Below are positions 29,322 through 40,903 of a stretch of DNA of 64,000 bases, piece by piece; positions within the stretch are counted from its first letter, which is position 1; each line of letters begins with the position of its first letter. A model generated the notes under the pieces. That model did not search any database, had not been told where the DNA came from, and worked only from the letters and a program-made list of their open reading frames with translations. Origin of the DNA: Symsagittifera roscoffensis (lineage: Eukaryota; Xenacoelomorpha; Acoela; Convolutidae); contig NC_087068.1 of the NCBI RefSeq assembly GCF_963678635.1, positions 32,366,318 to 32,430,317 on the forward strand, in the 5' to 3' direction. The position numbers and the translations under genes are program-made.

Positions 29322-30898
29322 GTGTAAACCAAAGCCATTTTCGGTACGGGGCTTTTACAAATTCTTCATTGGAGATTTTTGATAAAGTCCCAGTTTTGGA
29401 AACAATTATGTCATCTTACACACAAGAAGTATTCCCCAGTACTTCTCTGGATGAAAGCAGTATTGAGTTTGAATTTGAAACGGATCGTAACCTCTACTTG
29501 GATATGCGTGATACCCATCTTAGCTTAAAGCTTCAACTATTTAAAGGAAGATTGTTTGATGCTTTCAAAAAAGAAAAAGCAGAACATAAAGCAAAATCGG
29601 AGGAAGATTCAGATGAGGAACCACAAACTTACTTAACTTATGTAAGCAATCTACTACATTCTCTATTCTCGAACTGTGAAGTTTATTTTAACAATACAAT
29701 GGTTTATAATGCCAATGGATTATATCCTCATAAGGCACAGATATCGAACGAATTCAACTCGTCAGCAGTGAGTAATAAAGGAATTCTTGCTTGTCATGGA
29801 TACAGTTTTGAAGAAAATCCTGATGCATTTGATATGTATCCATTCACTGATAGAGCAAACTCCTTGAGAACAGGGATAACTTTTTCACTCTATGGGAGGC
29901 TCGCCATTGATTTGTTTACTTGCGAAAAACTGTTGCTACCAAATACCAAAGTTCGAATTAAACTTATTCGAGCTAGACCTAATTTTTACATGTTATCTGA
30001 TAATCCAAATGTCAGTCTGAAAATAGTTGATTGTTCGTTGTTTACTAGAAGAATTTTAGTTGCTGAACCTAATCATCAATACTTGCAATGGAATCTGGAA
30101 AGAGAACCTGCTCAATACAATTACATGGAAACTATAGCAAGAACCTTTATCATTCCATCTCGTCAAAACCAATTCATACAAGAAAATATATTCAATAACG
30201 CTCCAATAAGAAGAGTAGCTGTTGCAATGAATACAAATTCAGCTGTTGCAGGTTATTTTTATGAAAATCGTTTCAATTATCAACAATTTCATTTGAGAGA
30301 GCTTAGAATTATTCGGGGTGGAAGAGCAATTATTTCATTAGATACAACTTCTCCTTGTCGACCCTATGTTACAACAATGAAAGCAATGCAGTTTAACGAA
30401 GATTTTCCAGCTCTTCCTATGGAAGATTTTCAAAATCACTATATTCTAGTTTTCGGCTTGACTTCACTACAGGATGCTGCTGAACAGTTGCATTATCCAG
30501 AACTTAGTGGAGAAAGCTTGAGATTAGAAATGTTTTTTTTTCAGTTTCCCTTGGAGCAAGTAACGGAAGTGACTTTTTTCCCTTGGGAGAAAGACTATCG
30601 AATGTTCAAATTGACAAATTCGGAACATTCGCTAAAAATGTTTAGTTTTTTTGAGTTTTCAGGTTCCTATAAAAATATTGTAGCTTTTTTGAGACTTTTC
30701 ATTGTGATTGTATCTGTACTATATATTTTGTTTTTCTTCAGACCTAAATCTCCAGAAAAAGCAGCTAATGAAAGCTGTTTAATTGAAAACCCAAGACATT
30801 TCTTCAACCTAGACTGTAAATCAGTGTTCAACAAATTTTGTCCAGTTCACAAGTTTTGTGTATGGGACTTTGGTGATTCAGTATCTAAATGCGAGTAA
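29318..30898 (+). CDS. Major capsid protein (double jelly roll), P2, intact
   Basis: 526 residues from the ATG overlapping the previous stop. The N-terminus (NQSHFRYGAFTNSSLE), the acidic loop (KSEEDSDEEPQTYL) and the block PNHQYLQWNLEREPAQYNY fit the Polinton capsid protein. The expected fold seems to end near TNSEHSLK. The frame then continues through a hydrophobic helix (about residues 454-474, LFIVIVSVLYILFFF) and a tail with five Cys in about 40 residues. The mutated intron donor GTAATT provides the current TAA. Whether the extension is part of the capsid or a fused separate gene (an ATG precedes FSFFEFSG) is open. Confidence 0.87.
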   Translation: MSVNQSHFRYGAFTNSSLEIFDKVPVLETIMSSYTQEVFPSTSLDESSIEFEFETDRNLYLDMRDTHLSLKLQLFKGRLFDAFKKEKAEHKAKSEEDSDEEPQTYLTYVSNLLHSLFSNCEVYFNNTMVYNANGLYPHKAQISNEFNSSAVSNKGILACHGYSFEENPDAFDMYPFTDRANSLRTGITFSLYGRLAIDLFTCEKLLLPNTKVRIKLIRARPNFYMLSDNPNVSLKIVDCSLFTRRILVAEPNHQYLQWNLEREPAQYNYMETIARTFIIPSRQNQFIQENIFNNAPIRRVAVAMNTNSAVAGYFYENRFNYQQFHLRELRIIRGGRAIISLDTTSPCRPYVTTMKAMQFNEDFPALPMEDFQNHYILVFGLTSLQDAAEQLHYPELSGESLRLEMFFFQFPLEQVTEVTFFPWEKDYRMFKLTNSEHSLKMFSFFEFSGSYKNIVAFLRLFIVIVSVLYILFFFRPKSPEKAANESCLIENPRHFFNLDCKSVFNKFCPVHKFCVWDFGDSVSKCE

Positions 30899-30988
30899 TT
30901 CAATAACTTTAGGATTTTCCATGCTAAATTACAATATCATACTTTCTATTTCTTTGTTTCAGATGTAAATCAGCTAAAATTTGCGAAA

Positions 30989-31387
30989 ATGGATAATTTT
31001 TCACTTCTGCAAATTATTCAAAGAATTCCTGAACTCAGGTTCAAGTACATGGGATCTTACCCCTCTGATAAAGTATCTCAACTAACAAAATACTCTTTTG
31101 CAATTGTTAACTCAGCTCCAAGCAATGATAGAGGGGAGCACTGGATCATGATGGCTCGACTGGATAAAACTTACTAATTTGCTGATTCTTTGGGTCGGAA
31201 AAGAACATCTTATTCCTTTCTAACAAAAAAGTATCGGCGAATGGTTCCTCGAAAGCTACAAAAAACTGATAATTTGTGTGGATTTTACGCAATTTATTCA
31301 GCATTTCTTCTTTTTAAATTCTACCAGACAAACTTGAATAATATTCATGATGTGCATGTTTTGAATTTTGTTAGTAATTTTATGTAA
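30989..31387 (+). pseudogene. Adenain-type cysteine protease, P2, nonsense mutation
   Basis: Colinear with the P1 protease. The His region (GEHWIMMARL) is intact, but TAA at 31175-31177 (TAT in P1) stops it before the Asp. The frame continues through NLCGFYAIY to the original TAA at 31385-31387, giving about 132 codons in total. Confidence 0.9.
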
Positions 31388-31399
31388 ATTTGTAAATTT

Positions 31400-31978
31400 T
31401 TCATTTGTAAGTGTAAATTATGGCAGTAAGTTTACTATACGATGCAGTGATTTATATACTTTCTTTGTAATTTAAACTTTTTATCTCAAAAAACTTGACT
31501 TTTTTCGAAGTCTCTGTAGGTTTCAGCATTGTTTCAATTGATAGAAAGTAAAATTATCTAATAAATTTTTATTAGATCAAATTAAACAAAATCTTATCGT
31601 GTTTTGAACTTTTTCGAAAAAATTTTAAATTTTTTTGATTAAAATTCCAAGTTTTTGCACAAAAACTCTTAGCATTGTTTTAACATCCACCAAAAAAATT
31701 TAATATATAATCTTAATTCTACACGTAATTAACAATCAATTGTTCCCAATTAGGTAACGCGCGCCGAGATTTTGCGAAAAAATTAGAAAAAACCAAAAAA
31801 GTTTCGTTTTTCTTTATCTTACCATCACACTGAAACCTTACCATCGGTATTCCCTATCTTAATACATTGTAGACTCTATATCCATTCTTAAAACATAGCC
31901 TGCAGACCGGATGCTCTATTCTCTATCTTAATACATGTGGGTCTGCAGGGTCCCCCCACTTCAGCTCCAGCATCTACT
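31400..31978. repeat. Right terminal inverted repeat of P2
   Basis: Matches the P1 right TIR, including ggtaacgcgcgccgag and two copies of the 20-bp motif (one degenerate, ctctatcttaatacat). The C run is only 6 bases (31952-31957) against 17 in P1. It ends CATCTACT and is followed by ACTAGT. Confidence 0.85.
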
Positions 31979-31984
31979 ACTAGT

Positions 31985-34900
31985 TGATGAAATATTTTTT
32001 TTTGATGAACTTGATGGGGAGAGACGTTTGAACAGCAAATATTTGTGTTTAAGGCACCAAAACGCATATCTGCTGGCCGATGTCTTTCCTCGGCATATTT
32101 AGCGAAAAAAGTATATTTTTGTAATAAATTAGTTTTTTTGCTGCGTTTGCATCCTTCTGCATCCTTCAACTTTAGCGAACAATGATGATAAAAAATGATT
32201 ATTCCCTCGCTTAATCTAATAACGGAAGACGTTTGAGCAGCAGATAAGAGCGTTTAAAGCCCCGAAGAGCACTTATGTGCTGTCCAAATGCGTTTCCCAT
32301 CATATTTAACAACAATTAATTGATAAAATGATAGGTTTTGCTGAATATATTGAGGAAAAACGTTGAAACAGCAGATATGTGCATTTCAGGGACTCAAAAA
32401 AGGTTCAAAAATAAATGATTTGATCTCGCTTAAAATGTCATTGGAAGACGTTTGGATAGCAGATATGATCCTTTCAGGCACTGAAACGCACATATCTGCT
32501 GAGCGTATTTGATGAGTCTGCTGTCTTATTAACCTATTGGTTTTTCAGGTTCTTGACCGCACATATCTGCTTTCCAAACCTCTTTTCCATTGTAATAAGC
32601 AAAAACAATCGGTTTATCAAATAATTTTTTAAAAATAATTATGATGGGAAAAGACTTTGGGAAAAGACATGATGGGAAAACTAAATATATTGAGGAAAGA
32701 CGTTGAAACAGCATATATGTGCTTTTCAGATTCTGAAGCACATATCTGCTCTCCAAACGTCTTCTTTCATCATAAATAGTCAAAACATTTGATAAACTGA
32801 TTATTTTGCATTGGCAAAGACGTTGCGAGCAGATATGTGCGTTTGGGGGTCTGAAATACACATGTCTGCTGTCCTTACGACTTCTATTTTCACATCTAGC
32901 GAAAAAAATGATTCATCAAAATATATTGTTTGCTAAATATGACATAAAAAGACCTTTAGACATCAGATATGCGCGTTTGGGGCCCAAAAATGCACTTAGT
33001 GCTGTCCCGACGTCTTTTCCCTTCTTGATAAGAAAAAAATTTTGTAGTTGATGAAAAAATGTATTTTTTGCTGAACCTGATGGGGAGAGACGTTTGAACA
33101 TCAGATATTTGTGTTTCAGGCTTTAAAACGCATATCTGATGGCCGATGTCTTTCCTCGTCATATTTAGCAAAAAAAACATATTTTGCTAATAAATTAATT
33201 TTTTGCTGCGTTTGCATCCTCCTGCATCCTTCAATTTTAGCGAACAATGATGATAAAAAAATGATTATTCCTTCGCTTAATCTAATAACGGAAGACGTTT
33301 GAGCAGCAGATAAGAGCGTTTAAAGCCCCGAAAACATTTATGTGCTGTTCAAATGCGTTTCCCATCATATTTAACAACAATTGATTGATAAAATAATAGG
33401 TTTTGCTAAATTTATTGAGGAAAGACGTTGAAACAGCAGATAGGTGCAATTCAGGGACTCGAAAAAAGGTTCAAAAATAAATGATTTGATCTCGCTTAAA
33501 GTGTCATTGGAAGACGTTTGGATGGCAGCTATGATCCTTACAGGCACTGAAACGCACATATCTGCTGAGCGTATTTGATGAGTCTGCTGTCCTATTAACC
33601 TATGGGTATTTCAGGCTCTTGAACACACTTATCTGCTTTCCAAATTTCGTTTCCATTGTAATAAGCAAAAACAATTCTGTTTATCAAACAATTTGTTTTT
33701 TTAAAAATTTGATGGGAAAAGACGTTTGGGAAAAGGCATGATGGGAATATTAAATATAACGAGGAAAAACACTGAAACAGCAGATATGTGCATTTCAGGT
33801 ACTCGAAAAAAGGTTCATAAAAAAGGATTTTTTCTCACATAAAATGTCATGGGAAGACGTTTGGATGGCAGGTCTGATCTTTTCAGGCTTTGAAACGCAC
33901 ATATTCGCTGAGCGTATTTGATGAGTCTGCTGTCCTATTAACCTATGGGTTTTTCAGGCTCTTGAACGCACATATCTGCTTTCCAAACGTCTTATCCATT
34001 GTAATAAGAAAAAACAATTTTGTTTATCAAATAATTTATTTGTTAATATTTATGATGGGAAATAATCTTTTCCATTTTAAAAAATTATTACAATAGAAAA
34101 TACGTTCGGAAAGTAGATATATGGGTTCAAGAGCCTGAAATACCCGTAGGTTAATAAGACAGCAGACTAATCAAATACGCTCAACAGATATGTGCGTTTC
34201 AGTGCCTGAAAGGATCATACCTGCTATCCAAACGTCTTCCCATGACATTTTGATATTCCCATCATAATTATTAAAAAAATATTCTATTTGATAAGACAAA
34301 TTGTTTTTGATTATTACAATGGAAAAGACGTTTGAAAAGCAGGTATGTACGTTCAAGATCCTGAAAGACCAATAAGTTGATAGGACAGCAGACTCATGAA
34401 ATTTTTTCCACCAAATGTTACAAGGAAGTTAATTGGACAGCAGATATAAGCGTTTCGGGGCTAGAAACGCATATATCTGCTCTCAAGAGCTCTTCCGCCA
34501 TTACAATAAGCGAAAATGGATTCATAAACACATGATTTTTTTCGCAATGTATAAGAAAGGAAGAGTTTCGGACATCAACTATGAGCGTTTCAGGCCGTGA
34601 AACCCACATAGCTGCTGTCCTAACGTCTTTTCCCATTATAGTTAGCAAAAAACAATTGAGTTGATTAGGTATATTTTTGTTTATTACAATGGAAAGACGT
34701 TTGAAAAGCAGATAAGTGCGTTTAAAGGCCTGAAACACGCACATCTGCTGTCCCTACGGCTTCTATTTTTTTAATTAGCAAAAAATTGATACAGCAATAA
34801 TTGTTTTTTTTCTGCTTAATATGACAGGGAAGACGTTTGGACAGCAGATAAGAGCGTTTAGGCCCTGAAACGCTCTTATCTGCTGTCCAAAGGGCTTCCC

Positions 34901-37900
34901 CATCGTACTCAACAATAAAACAACAATTAACTGAGGAAATGATAGTTTTGCTAAATATAATGGGGGAAGAACTTTGGACAGCAGATATGTGCATTACAGG
35001 AACTGAAACTAAGTTATCTGCTCTCCAAACGCCTTCTCCCAAAAATAAAAAAAAACTTGGTTGAACCCAGAGTTGAAAAATATTTTCAAGCTTTTTAGCA
35101 AAACAAACCAAACTGTTGCTGTGGTGATTTTGTTTGCAAAATTGTTTTTGTGGTGAGTTGGACAGCAGAATTGAGCTTCCCATTGTGTTCCCCGTCAAAA
35201 TCAACATATTAAATAATTAATATTTTTAGGTGAACAAGATGAAAAAGTATTTGACAGCAGTTACGGGCGTTTCAGAAAAACACCACATATCTGCTCTCCA
35301 AACGTCTTCTTTTATCATCAATAATGAAAAAAACAATTCAACTCAAAATTAAAAAGTGTTTTTCAAGTTATTTAGCAAAACAAATTAGTTAATTGATGAG
35401 ATAAACTTTCTTGCAAAGTTTTTTGGGAGAAGAATTTTGAACAGCAGTCCTGAGGTTTCAGTGCTGTACGAACTTTCAGTGTTTCAGTGCTGAGCGTTTC
35501 AGTATCTGCTGTACCTACGTCTTCTACTATCATTTTCGGTGAGAAAAATGTTTCAACATTAGAAGTTTTTTTCTGCAAAATCTGGCGTGATCAGAAAATT
35601 TGACAGCAGCTATGCGCCTTTGAAGCCCTGAAACGCACTTACTGCTGTTCAATGCCCGAAAGGCTTGTTTGTTCGGTCCGTATGTTTTCCCCATCATAAC
35701 TAACGGAAAAATCAATTTATCAACTCATGGAGTTTTTTGCTATATATGAGGGGGCAGACTTTTGGACACCGAAAATGTGCGTTTCAAGACCGGCATTGCG
35801 CCTAATACTTGCTTTCCAAATGTGAGCAAAAAGAAACAATTAAAGATGATTCGATCTTCTTTGATAAATTTGACGGAAGAAGATGTTTAGACATCAGATA
35901 TGCGCGTTTGGGGCCCAAAAATGCACTTAGTGCTGTCCCGACGTCTTTTCCCATCTTGATAAGAGAAAATTTTTAGTTGATGAAATAATATTTTTTGATG
36001 AACGTGATGGGGAGAGTCGTTTGAACTGCAAATAATTGTATTTCAGGCACTAAAACTCATATCTGCTGGCCGATGTCTTTCCTCGTCAGATTTAGCAAAA
36101 AATATATATTTTGCTAATGAATTAATTTTTTGCTGCGTTTGCATCCTTCTGCATCCTTCAGTTTTAGCGAACAATGATCATAAAAAAATGATTATTCCTT
36201 CGCCTAATCTAATAACGGAAGACGTTTGAGCAGCAGGTAAGAGCGTTCAAAGCCCCGAAAAGCACTTATGTGCTGTCCAAATGCGTTCCCCATCATATTT
36301 AACAACAATTAATTGATAAAATAATAGGTTTTGCTAAAATTATTGAGGAAAGGCGTTGAAACAGCAGATATGTGCATTTCAGGGACTCGAAAAAAGTTCA
36401 AAAAGAAATGATTGATCCCGCTCAAAACGTCATTGGGAGACGTTTGGATAGCAGGTATGATCATATCAGGCACTGAAACGCACATATTTGCTGAGCGTAT
36501 TTGATGAGTCTGCTGTCCTATTAACCTACGGGTTTTTCAGGCTCTTGAACGCACATATCTGCTTTCCAAACGTCTTATCCATTGTAATAAGAAAAAACAT
36601 TTTGTTTATCAAATAATTTATTTGCAAATAATTATGATAGGAAAAAAAACTTTTCCGTTTTTTTAAATTATTACAATAGAAAATACGTTTGGAAAATAGA
36701 TATGCGGGTTCAAGAGCCTGAAATACCCATAAGTTAATAAGACAGCAGACTCATCAAATACGCTCAACAGATATGTGCGTTTCAGTGCCCGAAAGGATCA
36801 TACCTGCTATACCTGTCTTCACGTGACATTTTGATATTCCCATCATGTCTTTTCCCATCATAATTATTAAAAAAATATTCTATTTGATAAGACAAATTGT
36901 TTTTGATTATTACAATGGAAAAGACGTTTGGAAAGCCGGTATGTGCGTTCAAGATCCTGAAAGACCCATAAGTTGATAGGACAGCAGACTCATAAAATTT
37001 TTTCCGCCAAATGTTACAAAGAAGTTAATTGGACAGCAGATATAAGCGTTTCGGAGCTAGAAACGCATACATCTGCCCTCAAGAGCTCTTCCGCAATCAC
37101 AATAAGCGAAAATGGATTCATAAACACTTGCTTTTTTTCCGCAATGTATAAAAAAGGAAGAATTTCGGACATCAGCTATGAGCGTTTCAGGCCGTGAAAC
37201 CCACATAGCTGCTGTCCTAACGTCTTTTCCCATTATAGTTAGCAAAAAACAATTGAGTTGATTAGGTATCCTTTTGAAAAAATCTGCTTTTCAAAATCTG
37301 CTTTTCAAACGTCTTTCCCATTGTAATAAACAAAAGTATACCTTATCAACTCAATTGTTTTTTGCTAACTATAATAGGAGAAGACGTTATTACAGCAGAT
37401 ATGTGGGTTTCACGGCCTGAAACGCTCATAGCTGATGTCCGAAATTCTTCTTTTTTTATACATTGAGGGAAAAAAAGCAAATGTTTGTGAATCCGTTTTT
37501 TGCTTATTGTGATTGCGGAAGAACTCTTGAGGGCCGATGTATGCGTTTCTAGCTCCGAAACGCTTATATCTGCTGTCCAATTAACTTCTTCGTAACATTT
37601 GGTGGAAAAAATTTTATGAGTCTGCTGTCCTATCAACTTATGGGTCTTTCAGGATCTTGAACGCACATACCGGCTTTCCAAACGTCTTTTCCATTGTAAT
37701 AATCAAAAACAATTTGGTTTATCAAATAGATTTTGTAAAATAATTATGATGGAAAAAGATATGATGGGAATATCAAAATGTCATGGGAAGACGTTTGGAT
37801 AGCAGGTATGATCCTTTCAGGCACTGAAACGCACAAATGTTGAGTGTATTTGATGAGTCTGCTGTCTTGTTAACCTGTGGGTATTTCAGGCTCTTGAACC

Positions 37901-40900
37901 CACATATCTACTTTCCAAACGTATTTTCTATTGTAATAATTTAAAAAAAACGGAAAAGTTTTTTTTCATATCATAATTTTTTGCAAATAAATTATTTGAT
38001 AAACAAAATGTTTTTTCTTATTACAATGGATAAGACGTTTGGAAAGCAGATATGTGCGTTGAATGGCCGGAAATACATATATTTTTAAGTCTTCTACTGT
38101 TAGATTTAGCAAGAAAATTGATCCAAAATTATGTGTTTTTTTTCTGTCAATTATGACGGGATCAGACACTTTGACAGCAGATATGCACTTTTAAAACCTG
38201 AAACGCACTTACTACTTTATAAAATACTTTCCCCCATAGTGTTAAGAAAAATAAATTAGTTGATAAATTGAGCCAAACTTTACAAGGAAGTTAATTGGAC
38301 AGCACATATAAGTGGTTCATGGCCGGAAACGCATATATCTGCTCTCCAGAGGTCTTGCGCCATTAAAATAAGTGAAAAATGGATTCATTAATATCTGATT
38401 TTTTTCCCGCTAAATATAAAGATAGAAGAATTTCGGACAGCAGCTATGAGCGTTTCAGGCCGTGAACCGCACATATCTGCTGTCTCAACGTCTTCTCCCA
38501 TTATAATTAGCAAAAAAAGCAAAAAAAAAATGATTGAGTTGATAAAATTATTTTTGGTTTATTTCAATGTGAAAGACTTTTATAGTTAAAAATTGATTCA
38601 ACAATAATTAAATGTTCTTTTGCTAAATATGCCGGGGAAGACGTTTCGACATCCAAAACGCTTTTTAAAGGGCCTGGAACGCTTTTATCTGCTGTTCAAA
38701 CGTATTCCCCAATCATGTTTAAAAAACACAATTAGTTGATAAAAAGGTAACTAAATAACTTGGCAATTTTGCTTCATTCGTTGGAAGAAGACGTTTGGAA
38801 ATTTATAAGTGCGTTTCATGTCCCCCAACGCACTTATCTGATCTCTAAGTAGCAAAAGTAGCAACAAAATTGATTCAACCTGAAATTGAAAAAAAAAAAT
38901 TTCAAATTATTCAGCGAAACAAATCAAATAGTTGTTGCATTGAATTTTTAGCCACAAAATTTGACGAGAATTGAATTTCGGACAGTAGAATTGAGCGTTT
39001 CAGGGCCTGAAACCCAATCATTCTCTGTCCAAACGTCTTCCAAACCAAAAATACCTGATAAAAAATTTGATAATTTGGGCTAAACTTGATAGAGATCTAA
39101 TATTTGGACAGCATATATGTGCATGCACTTCAGATTCTGAAACACATATCTGCTCTCCAAATGTCTTCTTTCATCATAAATAGTCAAAATGTTTATTAAA
39201 CTGAATATTTTGCAATGGGAAAGACGTTGCGAGCAGATATGTGCGTTTGGGGGTCTGAAATACACATGTCTGCTGCTGTCCTTACGTCTTCCATTTTCAT
39301 ATCTAGCAAAAAAAAAATGATTCATCAAAAAAAATTGTTGCTAAATATGACAAGAGAAGACGTTTAGACATCAGATATGCGCGTTTGGGGCCCAAAAATG
39401 CACTTAGTGCTGTCCCGACGTCTTTTCCCATCTTGATAAGAGAAAAATTTTTAGTTGATGAAAAAATATTTTTTGATAAACGTGATGGGGAGAGACGTTT
39501 GAACTGCAAATAATTGTGTTTCAGGCACTAAAACTCATATCTGCTGGCCGATGTCTTTCCTCGTCATATTTAGGAAAAAATATATATTTTGCTAATGAAT
39601 TAATTTTTTGCTGCGTTTGCATCCTTCTGCATCCTTCAGTTTTAGCGAACAATGATCATAAAAAAATGGTTATTCCTTCGCTTAATCTAATAACGGAAGA
39701 CGTTTAGACATCAGATATGCTCGTTTGGGGCCCGAAAATGCACTTGGTGCTGTCCCGACGTCTTTTCCCATCTTGATAAGAAACAAATTTTTTAGTTGAT
39801 GAAAAAATGAATTTTTTGCTGAACCTGATGGGAAGAGACGTTTGAACAGCAGATATTTGTGTTTCAGGCACTAAAACGCATATCTGCTGGCCGATGTCTT
39901 TCCTCGTCATATTCAGCGAAAAAAATTTAGTTCTATTATGTTAATTTTTTGCTGCGTTTGCATCTTTCTGCATCTTTCAATTTTAGCGAACAATGATGAT
40001 AAAAAAATAATTATTCTTCGCTTAATCTAATGACGGAAGACGTTTGAGCAGCAGATAAGAGTGTTTAAAGCCCCGGAAAGCACTTATGTGATATCCAAAT
40101 GCGTTCCCCATCATATTAAACAACAATTAATTGATAAAATATTAGGTTTGGCTAAATTTATTGAGGAAAGACGTTGAAACAGCAGATATGTGCATGTCAG
40201 GGACTCAAAAAAGGTTCAAAAATAAATTTTTTGATCTCGCTTAAAATGTCATGGGAAGAAGTCTGGATAGCAGGTATGATCTTTCCAGGCACTGAAACGC
40301 ACATATTTGCTGAGCGTATTTGATGAGTCTGCTGTCCTATTAACCTATGGGTTTTTTCAGGCTCTTGAACGCACATATCTGCTTTCCAAACGTTTTATCC
40401 ATTGTAATAAGAAAAAACGTTTTGTTTATCAAACAATTTATTTGTAAATAATTATGATAGGAAAAAAAAACTTTTCGGGTTTTTTAAATTATTACAATAG
40501 AAAATACGTTTGGAAAGTAGATATGTGGGTTCAAGAGCCTGAAATACCCATAGGTTAATAAGACAGCAGACTCATCAAATACGCTCAACAAATATGTGCA
40601 TTTCAGTGCCCGAAAGGATCATACCTGCTATACCTGTCTTCCCGTGACATTTTGATATTCCCATCATGTCTTTTCCTATCATAATTATTAAAAAATATTC
40701 TATTTGATAAACCAATTTGTTTTTGATTATTACTATGGAAAAGACGTTTGGAAAGCCGGTATGTGCGTTCAAGATCCTGAAAGAACCATAAGTTGATAGG
40801 ACAGCAGACTCATAAAATTTTTTCCGCCAAATTTTACAAAGAAGTTAATTGGACAGCGGGCACAAGCGTTTCGGGGCTAGAAACGCATACATCTGCCCTC

Positions 40901-40903
40901 AAG
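31985..40903. repeat. Palindromic satellite array, P2 to assembly gap
   Basis: About 65 units, mostly plus orientation. 32.2-35.7 kb repeats the unit order of 21.6-26.2 kb with high identity. Around 37277-38030 the order runs backwards (axis near 37304) and then returns to plus. No gene; open frames reflect the repeat. Confidence 0.88.
36600..38030. repeat. Large inverted repeat within the satellite, axis near 37304
   Basis: The left arm ending cttttg (37276) and the right arm starting caaaag (37331) are reverse complements for roughly 700 bp each. They are separated by a 54-bp spacer with two copies of aaatctgcttttcaaa. Confidence 0.75.

Larger units (their letters stand above)
26745..31978. 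mobile_element. Truncated Maverick/Polinton P2 (right half only)
   Basis: Colinear with P1 from about 16570 to 21632 at roughly 97-98 percent identity by eye. The left end breaks off two or three codons before the stop of the small ATPase-overlapping gene, so PolB, ATPase and left TIR are missing. The right end CATCTACT (31978) is followed by ACTAGT as in P1. It holds an unrecognised ORF, integrase, penton, basic protein, capsid and protease. About 185 bp of satellite is present on both sides of P2, so the left junction is a rearrangement rather than a transposition end. Confidence 0.92.
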
